Assembly (NCBI RefSeq): GCF_014697025.1
Contig: NZ_JACJRC010000013.1
Location: 62,001 to 126,000, forward strand
Source: Alkalinema sp. FACHB-956
GTDB taxonomy: Bacteria > Cyanobacteriota > Cyanobacteriia > Leptolyngbyales > Leptolyngbyaceae
Direction: 5' to 3'
Length of the DNA stretch: 64,000 nucleotides
The position numbers and the translations under genes were made by a program. Positions 16,921-27,429 of this stretch are shown here, in pieces (positions within the stretch are counted from its first letter, which is position 1; every line of letters starts with the position of its first letter). The notes below the pieces were generated by a model. The model saw nothing but the letters and a program-made list of their open reading frames with translations. It ran no database searches and had not been told where the DNA came from.

Positions 16921-17148
16921 ATGTTTACTGGCTTTGGCGGCAACGATCGCCCAGAAACTTCGATCGACGATTCCCGCAGACCCTTCCAAATCTACCTCCT
17001 CGGCACCCGCGAAGAAATCCAATCCACGATCAACCAACTGCAAGTGGTGCGGTTTTGTGAGCGGATTCGTTGGAGTCCACCGATTCCAGTCCTCGGCTCC
17101 GATTGGAAATATATCAGCATGATGGAACGCGATCGGGCGTCGGAATGA
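16921..17148 (+). CDS. Small protein downstream of leader copy 1, unknown function
   Basis: 75 residues, starting at ATG 16921 directly after a Shine-Dalgarno (AGGAG, 16909-16913) that sits in a hairpin stem. Residues from R-P-F-Q-I-Y-L-L-G onward align without gaps to the small protein at 51775-51960 (shared L, G, I, L, V, F, W, S, G at fixed spacing over about 51 positions), so the two are probably homologous. The predicted order is beta strand, helix, then strands. No membrane segment or signal is present. It has a loose resemblance to short DUF3970-type proteins, from memory and unproven. It is monocistronic; the next gene runs the opposite way. Confidence 0.75.
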   Translation: MFTGFGGNDRPETSIDDSRRPFQIYLLGTREEIQSTINQLQVVRFCERIRWSPPIPVLGSDWKYISMMERDRASE

Positions 17149-17192
17149 GCAACCCTGAAGGGCTGGCTGACACCTGAGGGGCTTGAAATATA

Positions 17193-17214
17193 AGGGGCTG
17201 AATTCCCCTCTATT
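17193..17214. terminator. Candidate terminator between convergent genes
   Basis: AAGGGG-ctgaatt-CCCCTC followed by TATTT lies between the small gene and the convergent MCP gene. The stem is short (5 bp) and the T-run poor, so this is tentative. Confidence 0.35.
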
Positions 17215-17224
17215 TCACCTTAAA

Positions 17225-20116
17225 CTATTCCACCTTAAACATTTCCACAGAGTCCTTCAAATCTTGAGCCGTCGCCACCGTCTTCTGCAAGGCCACCACC
17301 ACCTGCTCCGAGGAAGCTGCGGTCGTTTCGGTCAACTTAGCCGTTGTTTGCATGAGTGCCTCCACCGATCGCGACGTTTCCACCTGGGACACCGTCGTTT
17401 GCGAAATCGACTCCACCCACTGGCTAATTTGTTGCGAGACTTTCACCAGACTGGCCAACCCCAGCTTGGCATTGCGCACATCATGGCTCCCCGCAGCAAC
17501 CTGCTGACTGCCTTGGTTCATCGCCTCGACGACGGCTTTGGTTTCCAACTGAATGGTTTCCGTAATTTGCTCAATTTCCCGCGTGGCCTCCGCCGATCGG
17601 GCCGCCAATCCCGCCACTTCCGAGGCAATGATGGCAAAGCCGCGTCCCTGGGCTCCCGCACGACTGGCTTCTAAACCCGCATTGACGGCAAGGAGGTCAG
17701 TCTGTACCGCAAATTCCTTAATTAGGGCAACAATACGGGAAATTTGCTGGGAGGACATACCGAGCTGCTGCACCTTTTGCGCCGTGTCTTCGATCGTCCC
17801 GCGCAACTGATCAATTTTCTCCACGGTGACCGCCATGGACTGTTCATGGGTCATGGCAGTTTTCGTCGCATTCTGAGCGACGATCGTCGATTGATTGGCA
17901 TTTTCCGCGATCGTTTCGATCGTCGTGGTCATGTGTTGAATTAAGCTCAACAGGTGTTGAATCTCACTCACCTGCTGCCTCGATTCCAAAGCCAGGTTCT
18001 GCATAGCAGCTTCGTTATCGCTCAGCAAATCATTCACCGTCAACGTGGATGATTTCACCTTCACCACCAGGTCACGCAAGCTTTCTACAATCACATTAAA
18101 GAAGTCACCCAGCGTTCCGAGATCCCCCGCCATCACGTCAGCTCGAACGGTCAAGTCCCCCTGGGCAACGCCTTCCACATCATTCAATAAATGGACAATT
18201 TGTTGCTGAAGTTGATCCTTGAGCGTTTCTGCGGACAATCGTGATTGCTGTTGATTTTTCAACAACTGAGCTTGATCTAAGGCATAACCGATCTGGTTGG
18301 CAAACTGCACAAATAGGTTGATTTCAGACCCTTGCCAATAGCGAGGTCGTTGGCATTGGTGGGCACAGAGCAAACCAATTAACTGGTTATTATGACGAAT
18401 GGGAGCCACCAGATTGGCTTTGACTTGTAACCGCTCTAAATAGTCGCGGTGACGATCGGTCAGATCCGCCTGGTTCACGTCATTCATAAACCAGAAAGAT
18501 TGCTCCTTCGGTTGTTCAGTTTTACTCAAGCCCAACAGATCATCGATTTCTAACCCTACGGCCTGGGGTACCCCCGACACCACCGATTCCGCAATAGCCT
18601 TCCCCCGGAACCCAGAATCCGTAAAGTCATACATCAATACCCGATCGACCTTGAGCAACTGACGAATTTCTTCCACCGCCGTTTGGGTAATGCTGTCAAA
18701 ACTGAGGGAACTGCGCATCTTAGCGATCGCGTCGTTGAGCATCTTCGCTTCTCGCGCTTGTTGCTCCTGGCGACTGGCTTCTTCCGACAGCGCCATTTCC
18801 GAGGCCGCGATCGTGTCAGCCATGCGGTTAAATTGCACCGTCAACTGGCCAATTTCATCACTGGACAACACCTTAGCCCGAGCCGTCCGATCTCCCTGGG
18901 CAAAGGCTTGGGCCGTCTGTTCCAATTGCCGAATCGCCTTCACCACCGTGCGCCGAAACAGCAGCGAAAACCCTACAATAAACAGGAAAGACACCCCAAG
19001 AACAACCCCTTCCTGGAGTAAGCTTCGTTGTAACAGTTGGTTCACACTGTCTTCGGGGGTTCCCCGCACAATCAAGGCCGGAGCCTCCGGGGTATAGCTT
19101 GGTTCGCTGCCGTTAGGTGTTTCCACAATGCGCGTGGGCAGCGCTTTCGCCGCGACGGTATAGGTTTTCCCGTTGATCTCCATCCGTCCGGTAACCGCTT
19201 TCCCCTTCTGTTGTACCGCTTGGTTTAGAAGATCCAATCCCGCTTGAGGAATCCCCAAATCCCGCTGAATGCCATCGAAGGTACTGCCAATGCGAAATTG
19301 TTGCGGAGCAGCTTGTAAATAAACGCCACTGTACCCTCCACCAAAGGCATTGATCGTGTTTTCGACGATCGTGGGTTTGTAGTTGACGACATCTCCAAAC
19401 ACCAACGCCCCGATCGGCGCTTGGGTCGCCGGATCTTTAACAGGAGTCACCACATAGCGAATTAAGGCCTGGGGCAACTCCCGATCGTAGTTTTCCGGTA
19501 AAGGGGGGGACTCGCGGTTAATTTCCTGCTGGGCCACGATCGCGCTGGCTTTAATCTGCTGATTGGTTTTGAGAGCTTCGCTGACTAACTGATTGGGATC
19601 AAATGTGTCCCCCGTGCGATCGTTATTGGCATTGGTAATGATTTTTAAATCCCTACCCACCAACGTTGCATATTCAATCTTGCGGGCGCGCACTTCGTTT
19701 TGCAAAATTGTCTTGATATAGCTTTGCAGCCCTGCGTTGACGGTTTCCCCCCGCGATCGCAACTTCGCCGCATTAATCACCGAGACGTTGTCCGCTTGCC
19801 CCCGCGAACCAAAGCCCATTTGATTAATCTTGATGTTGTAATTCGTCTCTGTGACCGCAAGTTCTGAGGTTGCTTGGGACAAGAGCTGTGTCCGCAAACT
19901 ATTTGTCAGAACTATCGTCGAGCCAATACCCAATCCCAGAATGGGAATGAGCTCACAGGCAATGATGGCAAGAACTTGCTTTTGACCAATGGGCCGATCG
20001 TTGAACCATTGGAACAGATTGGCCCCCAGGGAGGGACTCGGTTCGCGGGGCGGCAGTTGCAAGTCAGCGGGTAAAGCAGTCTTGGACTTGGGCGGAGAGG
20101 GGAGAGTGTTGGTCAT
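17225..20116 (-). CDS. Methyl-accepting chemotaxis protein with GAF domain lacking the bilin Cys (second PixJ-like)
   Basis: 963 residues: cytoplasmic N-tail, TM1 (about 48-70), a periplasmic sensor region to about 365, TM2 (about 370-387), HAMP, GAF (about 465-615), a second HAMP-like stretch and an MCP signalling hairpin. The hairpin tip reads F-A-V-Q-T-D-L-L-A-V-N-A-G-L-E-A-S-R-A-G, diverged from the usual Q-T-N-L-L-A-L-N-A-x-I-E-A-A-R-A-G-E. In the GAF domain the position of the cyanobacteriochrome Cys-His is Arg555-His556 (L-T-D-R-H-R-D-Y-L), so covalent bilin attachment at the usual site is not expected. The start codon overlaps the pixL stop by 4 bp (ATGA), implying translational coupling. 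It is the last gene of the pix-like operon. Confidence 0.9.
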   Translation of the reverse strand: MTNTLPSPPKSKTALPADLQLPPREPSPSLGANLFQWFNDRPIGQKQVLAIIACELIPILGLGIGSTIVLTNSLRTQLLSQATSELAVTETNYNIKINQMGFGSRGQADNVSVINAAKLRSRGETVNAGLQSYIKTILQNEVRARKIEYATLVGRDLKIITNANNDRTGDTFDPNQLVSEALKTNQQIKASAIVAQQEINRESPPLPENYDRELPQALIRYVVTPVKDPATQAPIGALVFGDVVNYKPTIVENTINAFGGGYSGVYLQAAPQQFRIGSTFDGIQRDLGIPQAGLDLLNQAVQQKGKAVTGRMEINGKTYTVAAKALPTRIVETPNGSEPSYTPEAPALIVRGTPEDSVNQLLQRSLLQEGVVLGVSFLFIVGFSLLFRRTVVKAIRQLEQTAQAFAQGDRTARAKVLSSDEIGQLTVQFNRMADTIAASEMALSEEASRQEQQAREAKMLNDAIAKMRSSLSFDSITQTAVEEIRQLLKVDRVLMYDFTDSGFRGKAIAESVVSGVPQAVGLEIDDLLGLSKTEQPKEQSFWFMNDVNQADLTDRHRDYLERLQVKANLVAPIRHNNQLIGLLCAHQCQRPRYWQGSEINLFVQFANQIGYALDQAQLLKNQQQSRLSAETLKDQLQQQIVHLLNDVEGVAQGDLTVRADVMAGDLGTLGDFFNVIVESLRDLVVKVKSSTLTVNDLLSDNEAAMQNLALESRQQVSEIQHLLSLIQHMTTTIETIAENANQSTIVAQNATKTAMTHEQSMAVTVEKIDQLRGTIEDTAQKVQQLGMSSQQISRIVALIKEFAVQTDLLAVNAGLEASRAGAQGRGFAIIASEVAGLAARSAEATREIEQITETIQLETKAVVEAMNQGSQQVAAGSHDVRNAKLGLASLVKVSQQISQWVESISQTTVSQVETSRSVEALMQTTAKLTETTAASSEQVVVALQKTVATAQDLKDSVEMFKVE

Positions 20117-23100
20117 ACAGCAGCAGCTTCGGCAGATGCCTGAACGAGAATTTTCAGGGTTTTTAAGAGATCTTGTTCGTTATAGGGTTTCGTAAAGTAG
20201 GCGTCAGCACCCAACCCCGTTGCCATGCGACGGTGCTTGTCCCCACTACGAGAGGTCAGCATGGCCACCGGCAGCGATCGCAAGCCTTCATCGGCCTTCA
20301 AGCGGGTCAGGAGGCCAAAGCCATCCAGTCGCGGCATTTCCACATCACAGATCACCGCTGACACGAGGAGTCCTGCCCGCAGCTTATCCCAGGCATCCTG
20401 CCCATCCTTCGCCTGCTCCACCCGGTAGCCTGCCCGCTCTAGGGTTAGCGCCAGGAATCGCCGGACGTTAATCGAGTCATCCACAATCAGGAGCGTGGGG
20501 CGTTGACTGGTCGTGGGGGCGAGGCCAATCCTGCTGACGGACAGAATGGGGAAATTGGGTACCCGCTCGTAGGTGGTAATCCATTGCAGCAACTCATTCA
20601 TATTCACCATGGGAACAATTCGCCCATCGCCCAAAATGGTGCAGTTGCTAAAGCCTGCGGGTAACTTGAGTGGGCCTTCAATGCGCCGACTGGCTACTTC
20701 CTGTTCGCCCCAACAGCGCTGAATGTGAATCCCCACCCGCTCCGAGCCCCGCCGGGTGATCAGGACGGCATCGGCGTTAATGGTGGGAGCCGCTTCCAGG
20801 GTCTGGGGCTGGCGGGCACAGTTAAAGGGCAACCATTGGCCCAGGCGCACGATGGGGATCAAGTCACCGTTGTGGCGCAGGAGTTCTCGGCCATTCCCGT
20901 TTTGCAGTTGATCGGGTTGGAAGAGACAAATTTCTTCCACTGCATCGTTGGGAATCGCCAGTAGCATCCCCTGACTTTCGATCAGCAAGATCCGCGCGAT
21001 CGAAAGGGTATGGGGGACGGAGAGCGTAAACGTGGTGCCTTCTCCGGCTTGGGTGTTGACGGTAATTTCTCCCCGAATTTGTTTCAGGTGTTCCCGAACT
21101 ACATCCATGCCAACGCCCCGACCGGAAATTGCGGTCACCGAATCGCTGGTGCTGAACCCCGGCTCAAAAATCAGAGACAATAAATCCTCTTCGCTGGCCG
21201 TGGCGAGTAAGCCAGCGTCCAGGCCCATGGCCTCCGCCCGACGGCGAATTTTGTGCAGGGGAATGCCACCGCCGTCATCGCGCACTGTAATCAGGGTGCG
21301 GTTGCCTCGGGTGATCGCAGTGATTTCAATTAAGCCCTCTGCGGTTTTGCCTTGACTGACGCGCATGTTGGGATCCTCAATGCCATGGTCAAAGGCATTG
21401 CGCAGCAGATGCATGAGCGGATCTTGCAACGCTTCTAGGATATTGCGATCGATTAATAACGTGCCCCCCACCACATTGAAGCGCACCTTTTTCTTATATT
21501 GCAGGGCCAGCTCCCGCAGGGCACGGGGGAAGCGATCGGTGACATCAGACAGGGGCCGCATCCGCAATTGAGACAGGCGGCTTTGTAGGTTTTTAGCGGT
21601 TTTATTGAGATCGCGGGTGGTTTGTTCTGCGTCATCCAGACCCAAGTCGAGGTCTGTCGCCACTTCTTGCAATTGCACGATCGTCTCCATCAACTGCTGC
21701 GACAGGGAGTGGAGATCCCCATAGCGATCCATTTCTAGGGAATCGAAGGTCGCGGCAATCTGGGTGGAATCCTCTGCGGCGGGGGCTGGGTTGGACGGCA
21801 GACTCGCCGAGAGGGGGAAGTTAGCTGGAATAAAACTCCCTAGGCGGGGATAGGATGCACTTTGAGATGATGAACCTTGGGATGCACTTTGAGATGCTGA
21901 ACCTTGGGATGAACCTTGGGCTGCTGAACCTTGGGCTGGGGACTGGCGGGCAACGGAGTTCAGATCGTAGATCGATCGCACATCGCTGTTGGCCTGATCC
22001 AATTGCTTAATCCGTTCACGCAGCAATTTACTGAGGGTCCGCAGGCGTTTTAAATACAGTTCCAAACCATTGCGCTCGATCGCCAACTCACCGAAGAGAT
22101 CATTGAGCTGGTTCAGTTGGCGCACAGGTACCCGGACTGTCGCATCTTCATCGACCTCGTTGTCCGCAGCCGCAGAGATTTTGCTGCCGGGTTGAGAGGA
22201 GCGATCGGGCTGGACTTGCCAGGTGGGATTGGGATCAACGGTGCGACCTACCTCGATCGTGGTTGTTCGCTGGGAGCCATTGCGGGTCGGCTGATCCTGG
22301 GCGGTGATGGCTTCCTGGTGGTAGAAATCTTCGCTCGCAGGTTCGGCTTGGGCAGCGGCGATCGCGGCATCCCATGACCAGTCCAAGTCAGCGGTTGCAT
22401 CGAATCCCGGTTCAAAGCCCGTTACCGCTGAGGCGACCTCCACGGGCAGATCTTGCCCTTGCCCTGCATCCGCCCAAGCAGTGTCTGCGGCCAGGTCGAT
22501 CGGCAACTCCGGTAACCCCTCGGCAGTCAACGTGGTCGGGAGATGGTGACGTTGTCCGGACAACACCAAGCTTTGACTGTGCCGCCAAGTTTCTAGGGCC
22601 GTTTGGGCAATCAGGGGGACTTGTTCAGGGGTGGCAACGATTGCCCATTGCCCCACATGGGTGCACAGTTGGCTGAACTCGGAGAGTTGCAGCATTTCAC
22701 CCAATCCGCCCAACTCCTGGGCCAGGATGTTGACCTCTTCCCGCAAACAGGGTTGCTCTGGATTGGACAGAACCGCTTCTAAGCGTTGCAGACACCCTTC
22801 CACTTCGGTTTCAAACAGCAGGGTGATAATTTCTTGCCCATCCTCTGGATTCAGCACCGATTCCGCATCTTCACTGTCGGGATCCCCAAGGCGATCGTGG
22901 AGCGCGTCAAATTGCGGCAGCACTTGGGCTTCGAGCCAATGGAGATCGATTTGAGTCAGGTGGGGCATTTGCGATCGACTGTGATCGATGACCTGGCGTA
23001 AACAGTCGATCGCGTGCAGAAATTGATTTTCTAGGCTGTCGTCAATTTCCAGATTGGCCCGCTGAATTTTGAGAACTTTAAAGCCATCTTCTAATCGATG

Positions 23101-23364
23101 GGCCAAACTACTCAACACATCAAAGCCCATCATGCCTGCTCCACCTTTGATGGAGTGGGCCGATCGAAGCGCTGCATTCAACTTAGCTTGGTCAACCTGT
23201 CCATCCGCAATCCCGAGAATCGCAGCGTCTAGCGCATCCAGATAGGCTTGGGCTTCGTCGAGAAACTGTCGCTTAATTTCAAGTTCCTTATCCATGGGAG
23301 GCTCTGCGATCACTAGAGGAAAGAGTGTATCGATCCAAGGATTAATACGAATCAGTGCGTTCAT
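20113..23364 (-). CDS. pixL: Hybrid CheA histidine kinase with C-terminal receiver (PixL-like)
   Basis: 1083 residues. The order is Hpt with phospho-acceptor His70 in S-A-H-S-I-K-G-G-A-G; an acidic linker; a Ser/Gln-rich repeat tract (about 480-510); the dimerisation domain; the ATPase with N-A-F-D-H-G-I-E-D-P, D-D-G-G-G-I and G-R-G-V-G-M-D; a CheW-like domain; and a receiver with phosphorylatable Asp in I-C-D-V-E-M-P-R-L-D-G-F and Lys in F-T-K-P-Y. It matches PixL/TaxAY-type CheA-CheY hybrids that control type IV pilus phototaxis. The start at 23364 has GAAGGGA upstream; ATG at 23295 (M-D-K-E-L-E-I-K) is an equally homologous alternative. It lies between the two MCP genes, unlike the J1-J2-L order I recall for Synechocystis. 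Confidence 0.92.
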   Translation of the reverse strand: MNALIRINPWIDTLFPLVIAEPPMDKELEIKRQFLDEAQAYLDALDAAILGIADGQVDQAKLNAALRSAHSIKGGAGMMGFDVLSSLAHRLEDGFKVLKIQRANLEIDDSLENQFLHAIDCLRQVIDHSRSQMPHLTQIDLHWLEAQVLPQFDALHDRLGDPDSEDAESVLNPEDGQEIITLLFETEVEGCLQRLEAVLSNPEQPCLREEVNILAQELGGLGEMLQLSEFSQLCTHVGQWAIVATPEQVPLIAQTALETWRHSQSLVLSGQRHHLPTTLTAEGLPELPIDLAADTAWADAGQGQDLPVEVASAVTGFEPGFDATADLDWSWDAAIAAAQAEPASEDFYHQEAITAQDQPTRNGSQRTTTIEVGRTVDPNPTWQVQPDRSSQPGSKISAAADNEVDEDATVRVPVRQLNQLNDLFGELAIERNGLELYLKRLRTLSKLLRERIKQLDQANSDVRSIYDLNSVARQSPAQGSAAQGSSQGSASQSASQGSSSQSASYPRLGSFIPANFPLSASLPSNPAPAAEDSTQIAATFDSLEMDRYGDLHSLSQQLMETIVQLQEVATDLDLGLDDAEQTTRDLNKTAKNLQSRLSQLRMRPLSDVTDRFPRALRELALQYKKKVRFNVVGGTLLIDRNILEALQDPLMHLLRNAFDHGIEDPNMRVSQGKTAEGLIEITAITRGNRTLITVRDDGGGIPLHKIRRRAEAMGLDAGLLATASEEDLLSLIFEPGFSTSDSVTAISGRGVGMDVVREHLKQIRGEITVNTQAGEGTTFTLSVPHTLSIARILLIESQGMLLAIPNDAVEEICLFQPDQLQNGNGRELLRHNGDLIPIVRLGQWLPFNCARQPQTLEAAPTINADAVLITRRGSERVGIHIQRCWGEQEVASRRIEGPLKLPAGFSNCTILGDGRIVPMVNMNELLQWITTYERVPNFPILSVSRIGLAPTTSQRPTLLIVDDSINVRRFLALTLERAGYRVEQAKDGQDAWDKLRAGLLVSAVICDVEMPRLDGFGLLTRLKADEGLRSLPVAMLTSRSGDKHRRMATGLGADAYFTKPYNEQDLLKTLKILVQASAEAAAV

Positions 23365-23580
23365 ATTAATCCCTTCAGCAACATTTACGATAATTGTTAG
23401 TGAATTAAAACGCTAAATGCAACCCATTCACGTATATCCCCGAACAATCATCATAAATTCATCATGCAATATTTGTTTTTGGCTACAAGTTATCCACGCT
23501 CCCTACATAATTAATCCATCACGCAACTGATTGATAAAGTAACTGATCTAGAATGCCACTTGTCTGCGATTCAATTTGTC

Positions 23581-23612
23581 CACTGCATCACTAATCCACT
23601 GCATCACTAATC
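23581..23612. repeat. Tandem repeat, 2 x 16 bp
   Basis: CACTGCATCACTAATC at 23581-23596 and 23597-23612, spanning the end of the pixJ coding region. Confidence 0.9.
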
Positions 23613-26438
23613 CACCACAAACGTTCCCACAGATGCTTGGAGATCTTGGGCGATATTGAGGGTTTGACGCAGGGTCGCCGACACTTCTCGGGAAGAATCG
23701 GAGGTACGGCTGGAGAATTGGGCGATTTCCCGCATGCGATCGGAAATGATGTTGGAGGTTGCCACTTGGGAGATCGTCGCTTCGGAAATGGCTTGCACCA
23801 ATTCATCCACCTGACGCGCCACTTCGACCACCTGCCCTAAGGTATCCTTCGCATCGTTGACCAAGCGGGTACTCTTGACCACTTGGCTGGTTCCCTGTTC
23901 CATCGCATTGACCACCTCCGCCGTTTCCTGCTGAATCGCAGAGACGATCGTTTCAATTTCACGGGTCGCAGCAGCAGCGCGGGTCGCCAGTTCCGCCACT
24001 TCCTCCGCCACAACGGCAAAGCCTTGACCATCTTCACCCGCCCGGGCGGCTTCGATCCCCGCATTAATGGCCAGCAAGTTAGTTTGCATGGCAATTTGGT
24101 TAATCAGCGAAATCACCTTGGAGATCTCCTGGGAGGATTCCCCTAACCGTTTCACCTTTTTCGCGGTATCGCCGATCGTGGTTCGCAGGGTCAAAATGTT
24201 ATTCACCGTCGATTCCATCGCGGCCCCACCGGTTTGGGCATTCTCGGCAGCAGCGCGGGTAATGGTAGCTGCTTGCTGGGCGTTATTGGCCACGTCGCGG
24301 ATGGACTGCGCCATCGTTGCTAGGGATCCCAGGGTGCGATCTGTCTCTTCCGCTTGCCGCCCTGACTCTTCCGCCAGTTGGATAATTGCGGATTCGTTAG
24401 CCGCGAGGGATTGGTTCACCTGAGTCGCCGAATCCTTCACCTGTAAAACGATCGTTCTCAAACTTTCAATAATCGAGTTAAAGAAGTCAGCAACGGTTCC
24501 GATATCGCCGGCATTCACATCCGCCCGCACGGTCAGGTTCCCCATGGCAGCCCCTTCCACGTTGGAGAGGAGTTCGATCAGCTGCATCTGGAGTGTTTCC
24601 TTTTGTTTACGGCGATCTTCGGAAAGAATTTCCGCCGTTTGTCGGGCTTGGTCGGTTTGCTCCAGCAAGAAAGCCTGGTCTAGGGCAAAGCCAATCTGGG
24701 TCGAGAGTTGTTTAAAGAAGTCAATTTCCTCCGGTTCCCAGTGGCGGGGAGCATCGCATTGGTGGGCACAGAGTAACCCAATCAGTTCCCCACCCCGCAT
24801 GATCGGAGCGACCATGTTAGCTTTGACGGCCAGCTTTTCTAGAATTTTGCAGTGGCAGTCGGCCAGGTTTTGTTTACTCCAATCCTCGATCGTCCAGATG
24901 CGACCGCTGCGGTAGCGATCGAGGGTGCCAGGAGTCAGGGGATCTTCAATGGTTTGGCCCATGGCGATCGGCCAACCCGCAGAAACTGATTCCGCCGTAA
25001 TCACGCCACTCAGCCAATCGGGATTAAAGCGATAGATCACTACCCGATCGCACTTCAGAAAGTCCTGAATTTCTTCAACGCTGGTTTGCAGAATATCGTC
25101 GAAGTTAAGGGAACGACGAATGCTTACCACTACTTTACTGAGCAGATTCGATTGCTCGGCATTGCGGGTTTGCTGGGCAATCAGTTGCCCCAACTGCGCC
25201 GCCATCTGGTTGATGTTGGCACCCAGGACAGCCAATTCATCCTGCCCTGTCACTTGCAGGCGGGTCTCCAATTTCCCATCTCCCAAGGCCTGCACAGCTT
25301 GACTCGCTTCCAACAAGGGTTTGGTACCCCGGCGAGCCAACCAAGCAGCCAGTAGACCCACCCCAACCGCAGTGAGGGCAGTTCCCAAGGCAATGGTGGT
25401 AAGGAGCGATCGCTGGGGAGCAAAGGCAATGTTGCTCGATAGGTTAATGATGGATCCCCACCGTAAATCCAACCCCTCTAACCGCTCCACCGGAGCATAG
25501 CCGATCAACTGCTCTTCACTATCGTGTTCTCCAACCGCTCCCCCCTCTTGGCGTTGGCTAAGGAAGCTGGCAATGGCGGGGAATTCCTTGACAGCGGACT
25601 GCCCCAAGTTTTGCTCCCGTCTAGCATCCGACGCCAGAAAAATGTTGCCTGAGGCATCAACGACGTGATAGTGGGCACCATTCCCCGCAAAGGCACGGGC
25701 CACATCATTAATTTTGTCGATGGGAATACGAGTTCGCACCACACCAATTAATTTGCGGCTACTGTCATCAATGAGCGGAGCTGCAACGTGAACCACCCAG
25801 CGGCCCGTAGAAATGGATTTTTCGGGCGGGGAGATGATGGGGGTACGGGTTGCAAGCACCTGCTGGAAATAGTTGCGATTGCGGTGATTCTCTAACTTAT
25901 CTCCAGCGGATTGGGCAATCACATCGCCATTGAGGTCAAAGGCCGCCACACTGTCATAGACGCCATAGACTTCCACAAATCGGGTCAGGAGATCCTCTTG
26001 ATCAACCCGATCGACATTTTTACGAACGCGCTCATTGGTAAAAACCGGCAATCTGGAGATCACCAAAATATCCCCAAAACGCTCGTTCATAAACCGATTG
26101 AGTTTATCCGCCAGCCCCCGAGCTTGGGTCAGATTCGTTTGAGTAATTTGCTGGGAAATGGTTCGGTCTGCCACGGTATAGGCCAGTCCCCCAATCCCGA
26201 TAATGGGTACAGTGCCTAGGACGATCGCCAAAGTGGTTGCTTTGGTTCGCAGACTCATTTGCTGGGTCCACTGAAGCATTTGATCCCAGTGACGTTTGGG
26301 CGATCGGGTTTGGAGTTTCGGTAAAGGATCTGGAGTGGCATTGGGAATCGCTGATGAACCGATCGGGGAATCAGCAATCTCAGTCCGAACAGTCGGACTC
26401 ATGCGACTAGTCGTCGTTGTGTTGAGTTGGTCAACCAT
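23607..26438 (-). CDS. pixJ: Methyl-accepting chemotaxis protein with cyanobacteriochrome-type GAF (PixJ-like)
   Basis: 943 residues: cytoplasmic N-tail, TM1 (about 67-89), a periplasmic Cache-like sensor (about 90-340, with [11 protein letters not shown]), TM2 (about 345-368), HAMP, GAF (about 440-590) and an MCP signalling domain with canonical tip [21 protein letters not shown]. The GAF has [16 protein letters not shown] with Cys528-His529 at the bilin-attachment position of cyanobacteriochromes such as PixJ (L-x-x-C-H-x-x-x-L). This makes it a plausible phycocyanobilin photoreceptor feeding PixL. Chromophore binding is inferred. The first half may also sense a periplasmic ligand. Confidence 0.92.
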   Translation of the reverse strand: MVDQLNTTTTSRMSPTVRTEIADSPIGSSAIPNATPDPLPKLQTRSPKRHWDQMLQWTQQMSLRTKATTLAIVLGTVPIIGIGGLAYTVADRTISQQITQTNLTQARGLADKLNRFMNERFGDILVISRLPVFTNERVRKNVDRVDQEDLLTRFVEVYGVYDSVAAFDLNGDVIAQSAGDKLENHRNRNYFQQVLATRTPIISPPEKSISTGRWVVHVAAPLIDDSSRKLIGVVRTRIPIDKINDVARAFAGNGAHYHVVDASGNIFLASDARREQNLGQSAVKEFPAIASFLSQRQEGGAVGEHDSEEQLIGYAPVERLEGLDLRWGSIINLSSNIAFAPQRSLLTTIALGTALTAVGVGLLAAWLARRGTKPLLEASQAVQALGDGKLETRLQVTGQDELAVLGANINQMAAQLGQLIAQQTRNAEQSNLLSKVVVSIRRSLNFDDILQTSVEEIQDFLKCDRVVIYRFNPDWLSGVITAESVSAGWPIAMGQTIEDPLTPGTLDRYRSGRIWTIEDWSKQNLADCHCKILEKLAVKANMVAPIMRGGELIGLLCAHQCDAPRHWEPEEIDFFKQLSTQIGFALDQAFLLEQTDQARQTAEILSEDRRKQKETLQMQLIELLSNVEGAAMGNLTVRADVNAGDIGTVADFFNSIIESLRTIVLQVKDSATQVNQSLAANESAIIQLAEESGRQAEETDRTLGSLATMAQSIRDVANNAQQAATITRAAAENAQTGGAAMESTVNNILTLRTTIGDTAKKVKRLGESSQEISKVISLINQIAMQTNLLAINAGIEAARAGEDGQGFAVVAEEVAELATRAAAATREIETIVSAIQQETAEVVNAMEQGTSQVVKSTRLVNDAKDTLGQVVEVARQVDELVQAISEATISQVATSNIISDRMREIAQFSSRTSDSSREVSATLRQTLNIAQDLQASVGTFVVD

Positions 26439-26901
26439 AGGTATTCAGCGAAGTATCCGGACAGAATGATTTAGTTTGAGAGCTTGAGCACCGTCTAATA
26501 TGGTCGGAGATTGCCGATTAGCGGAGATAACCCAGTCATAGGGGCTTGATGTTCATGTCGCGCTTGCTATTCATGGCACGCTTGATGTTCATGGCATGAA
26601 TTCCGGAGAGCGTTCTTCAGCGATCGCTCCAGCAACGTTCTGCGAAAGCTTGATCGATGACCCGAGATCATTTCCTGCGATCAGTTACCCATTGTCGCTA
26701 CTACCCATTGTTGCTACTAGGGGCAATCATTCAGCATACGCTTTCGGAGTCAGCTTGCAGAATCAGCTAGTAGAACCCGCTATCAGCACCAGTTGCTAGG
26801 ATCAGCCACACCAGATTTAATGTTGCATGCCATTTTGCGTTGCCAATCCCCTTGGGCTGAACCATGGGCTTAACCAGCCGATGATGGATTGACCTATCCC
26901 C
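26439..26901. other. Gap inside the pix operon without a gene
   Basis: 463 bp between pixI and pixJ. I see only degenerate repeats of TTCATGGCACGCTTGATG around 26550-26600 and no credible gene, so an internal promoter for pixJ is possible. Confidence 0.5.
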
Positions 26902-27393
26902 TTAAATCTGAAGAACTGGGGCTTGCAAAATGGCTTCGGGATTGAGGACAAGGATGATATCCCCGTTTTGTACCGTGCAGCCTTGTAGATAGGGCAGTAA
27001 GCTGGGGGGGGTGTGGGTCGGCACTTGAAAGGTATCGGGATTGAGGGAAATCATGCCTTCAACCTCCGTCACGGCAAATCCCACCAGCGTATTGCCCTGC
27101 TTGAATACCACAACGGGTTGGGTTTGGCGATTTAATTCCAAGCAACCCACCCCCAATAAATTCGCCAAATCCACCAGCCATAGAATTTGACTGCGCCGAT
27201 TCATCAGACCCAGAACCGGCACGGGCATATTGGGGATTGCAGTAATCCGATGAATCGGCAACGCCAAAACTTCCTGCACTGCACTCATCGGAACAACCGC
27301 TTGAATATTGTTGGGTAAGGTGACCCGAAGATACCCCGTATCCAGAGTAGTCAGCGCTCGAGGCGCTGGCACAGCTAAAGTCGATTGATTCAT
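26902..27393 (-). CDS. pixI: CheW-like adaptor (PixI)
   Basis: 163 residues with a single CheW domain: V-P-M-S-A-V-Q-E-V-L-A-L-P, I-T-A-I-P-N-M-P-V-P-V-L-G-L-M-N-R-R-S-Q-I-L-W-L-V-D-L and G-F-A-V-T-E-V-E-G-M. CheW proteins bridge MCPs to CheA in the membrane array. Its place between pixH and pixJ and upstream of the CheA gene fits the pixGHIJL arrangement. It is cytosolic, with no signal peptide. Confidence 0.9.
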   Translation of the reverse strand: MNQSTLAVPAPRALTTLDTGYLRVTLPNNIQAVVPMSAVQEVLALPIHRITAIPNMPVPVLGLMNRRSQILWLVDLANLLGVGCLELNRQTQPVVVFKQGNTLVGFAVTEVEGMISLNPDTFQVPTHTPPSLLPYLQGCTVQNGDIILVLNPEAILQAPVLQI

Positions 27394-27429
27394 GAGTTCA
27401 TGCCTGAAAAGACGATTGCAGGAATAAGG

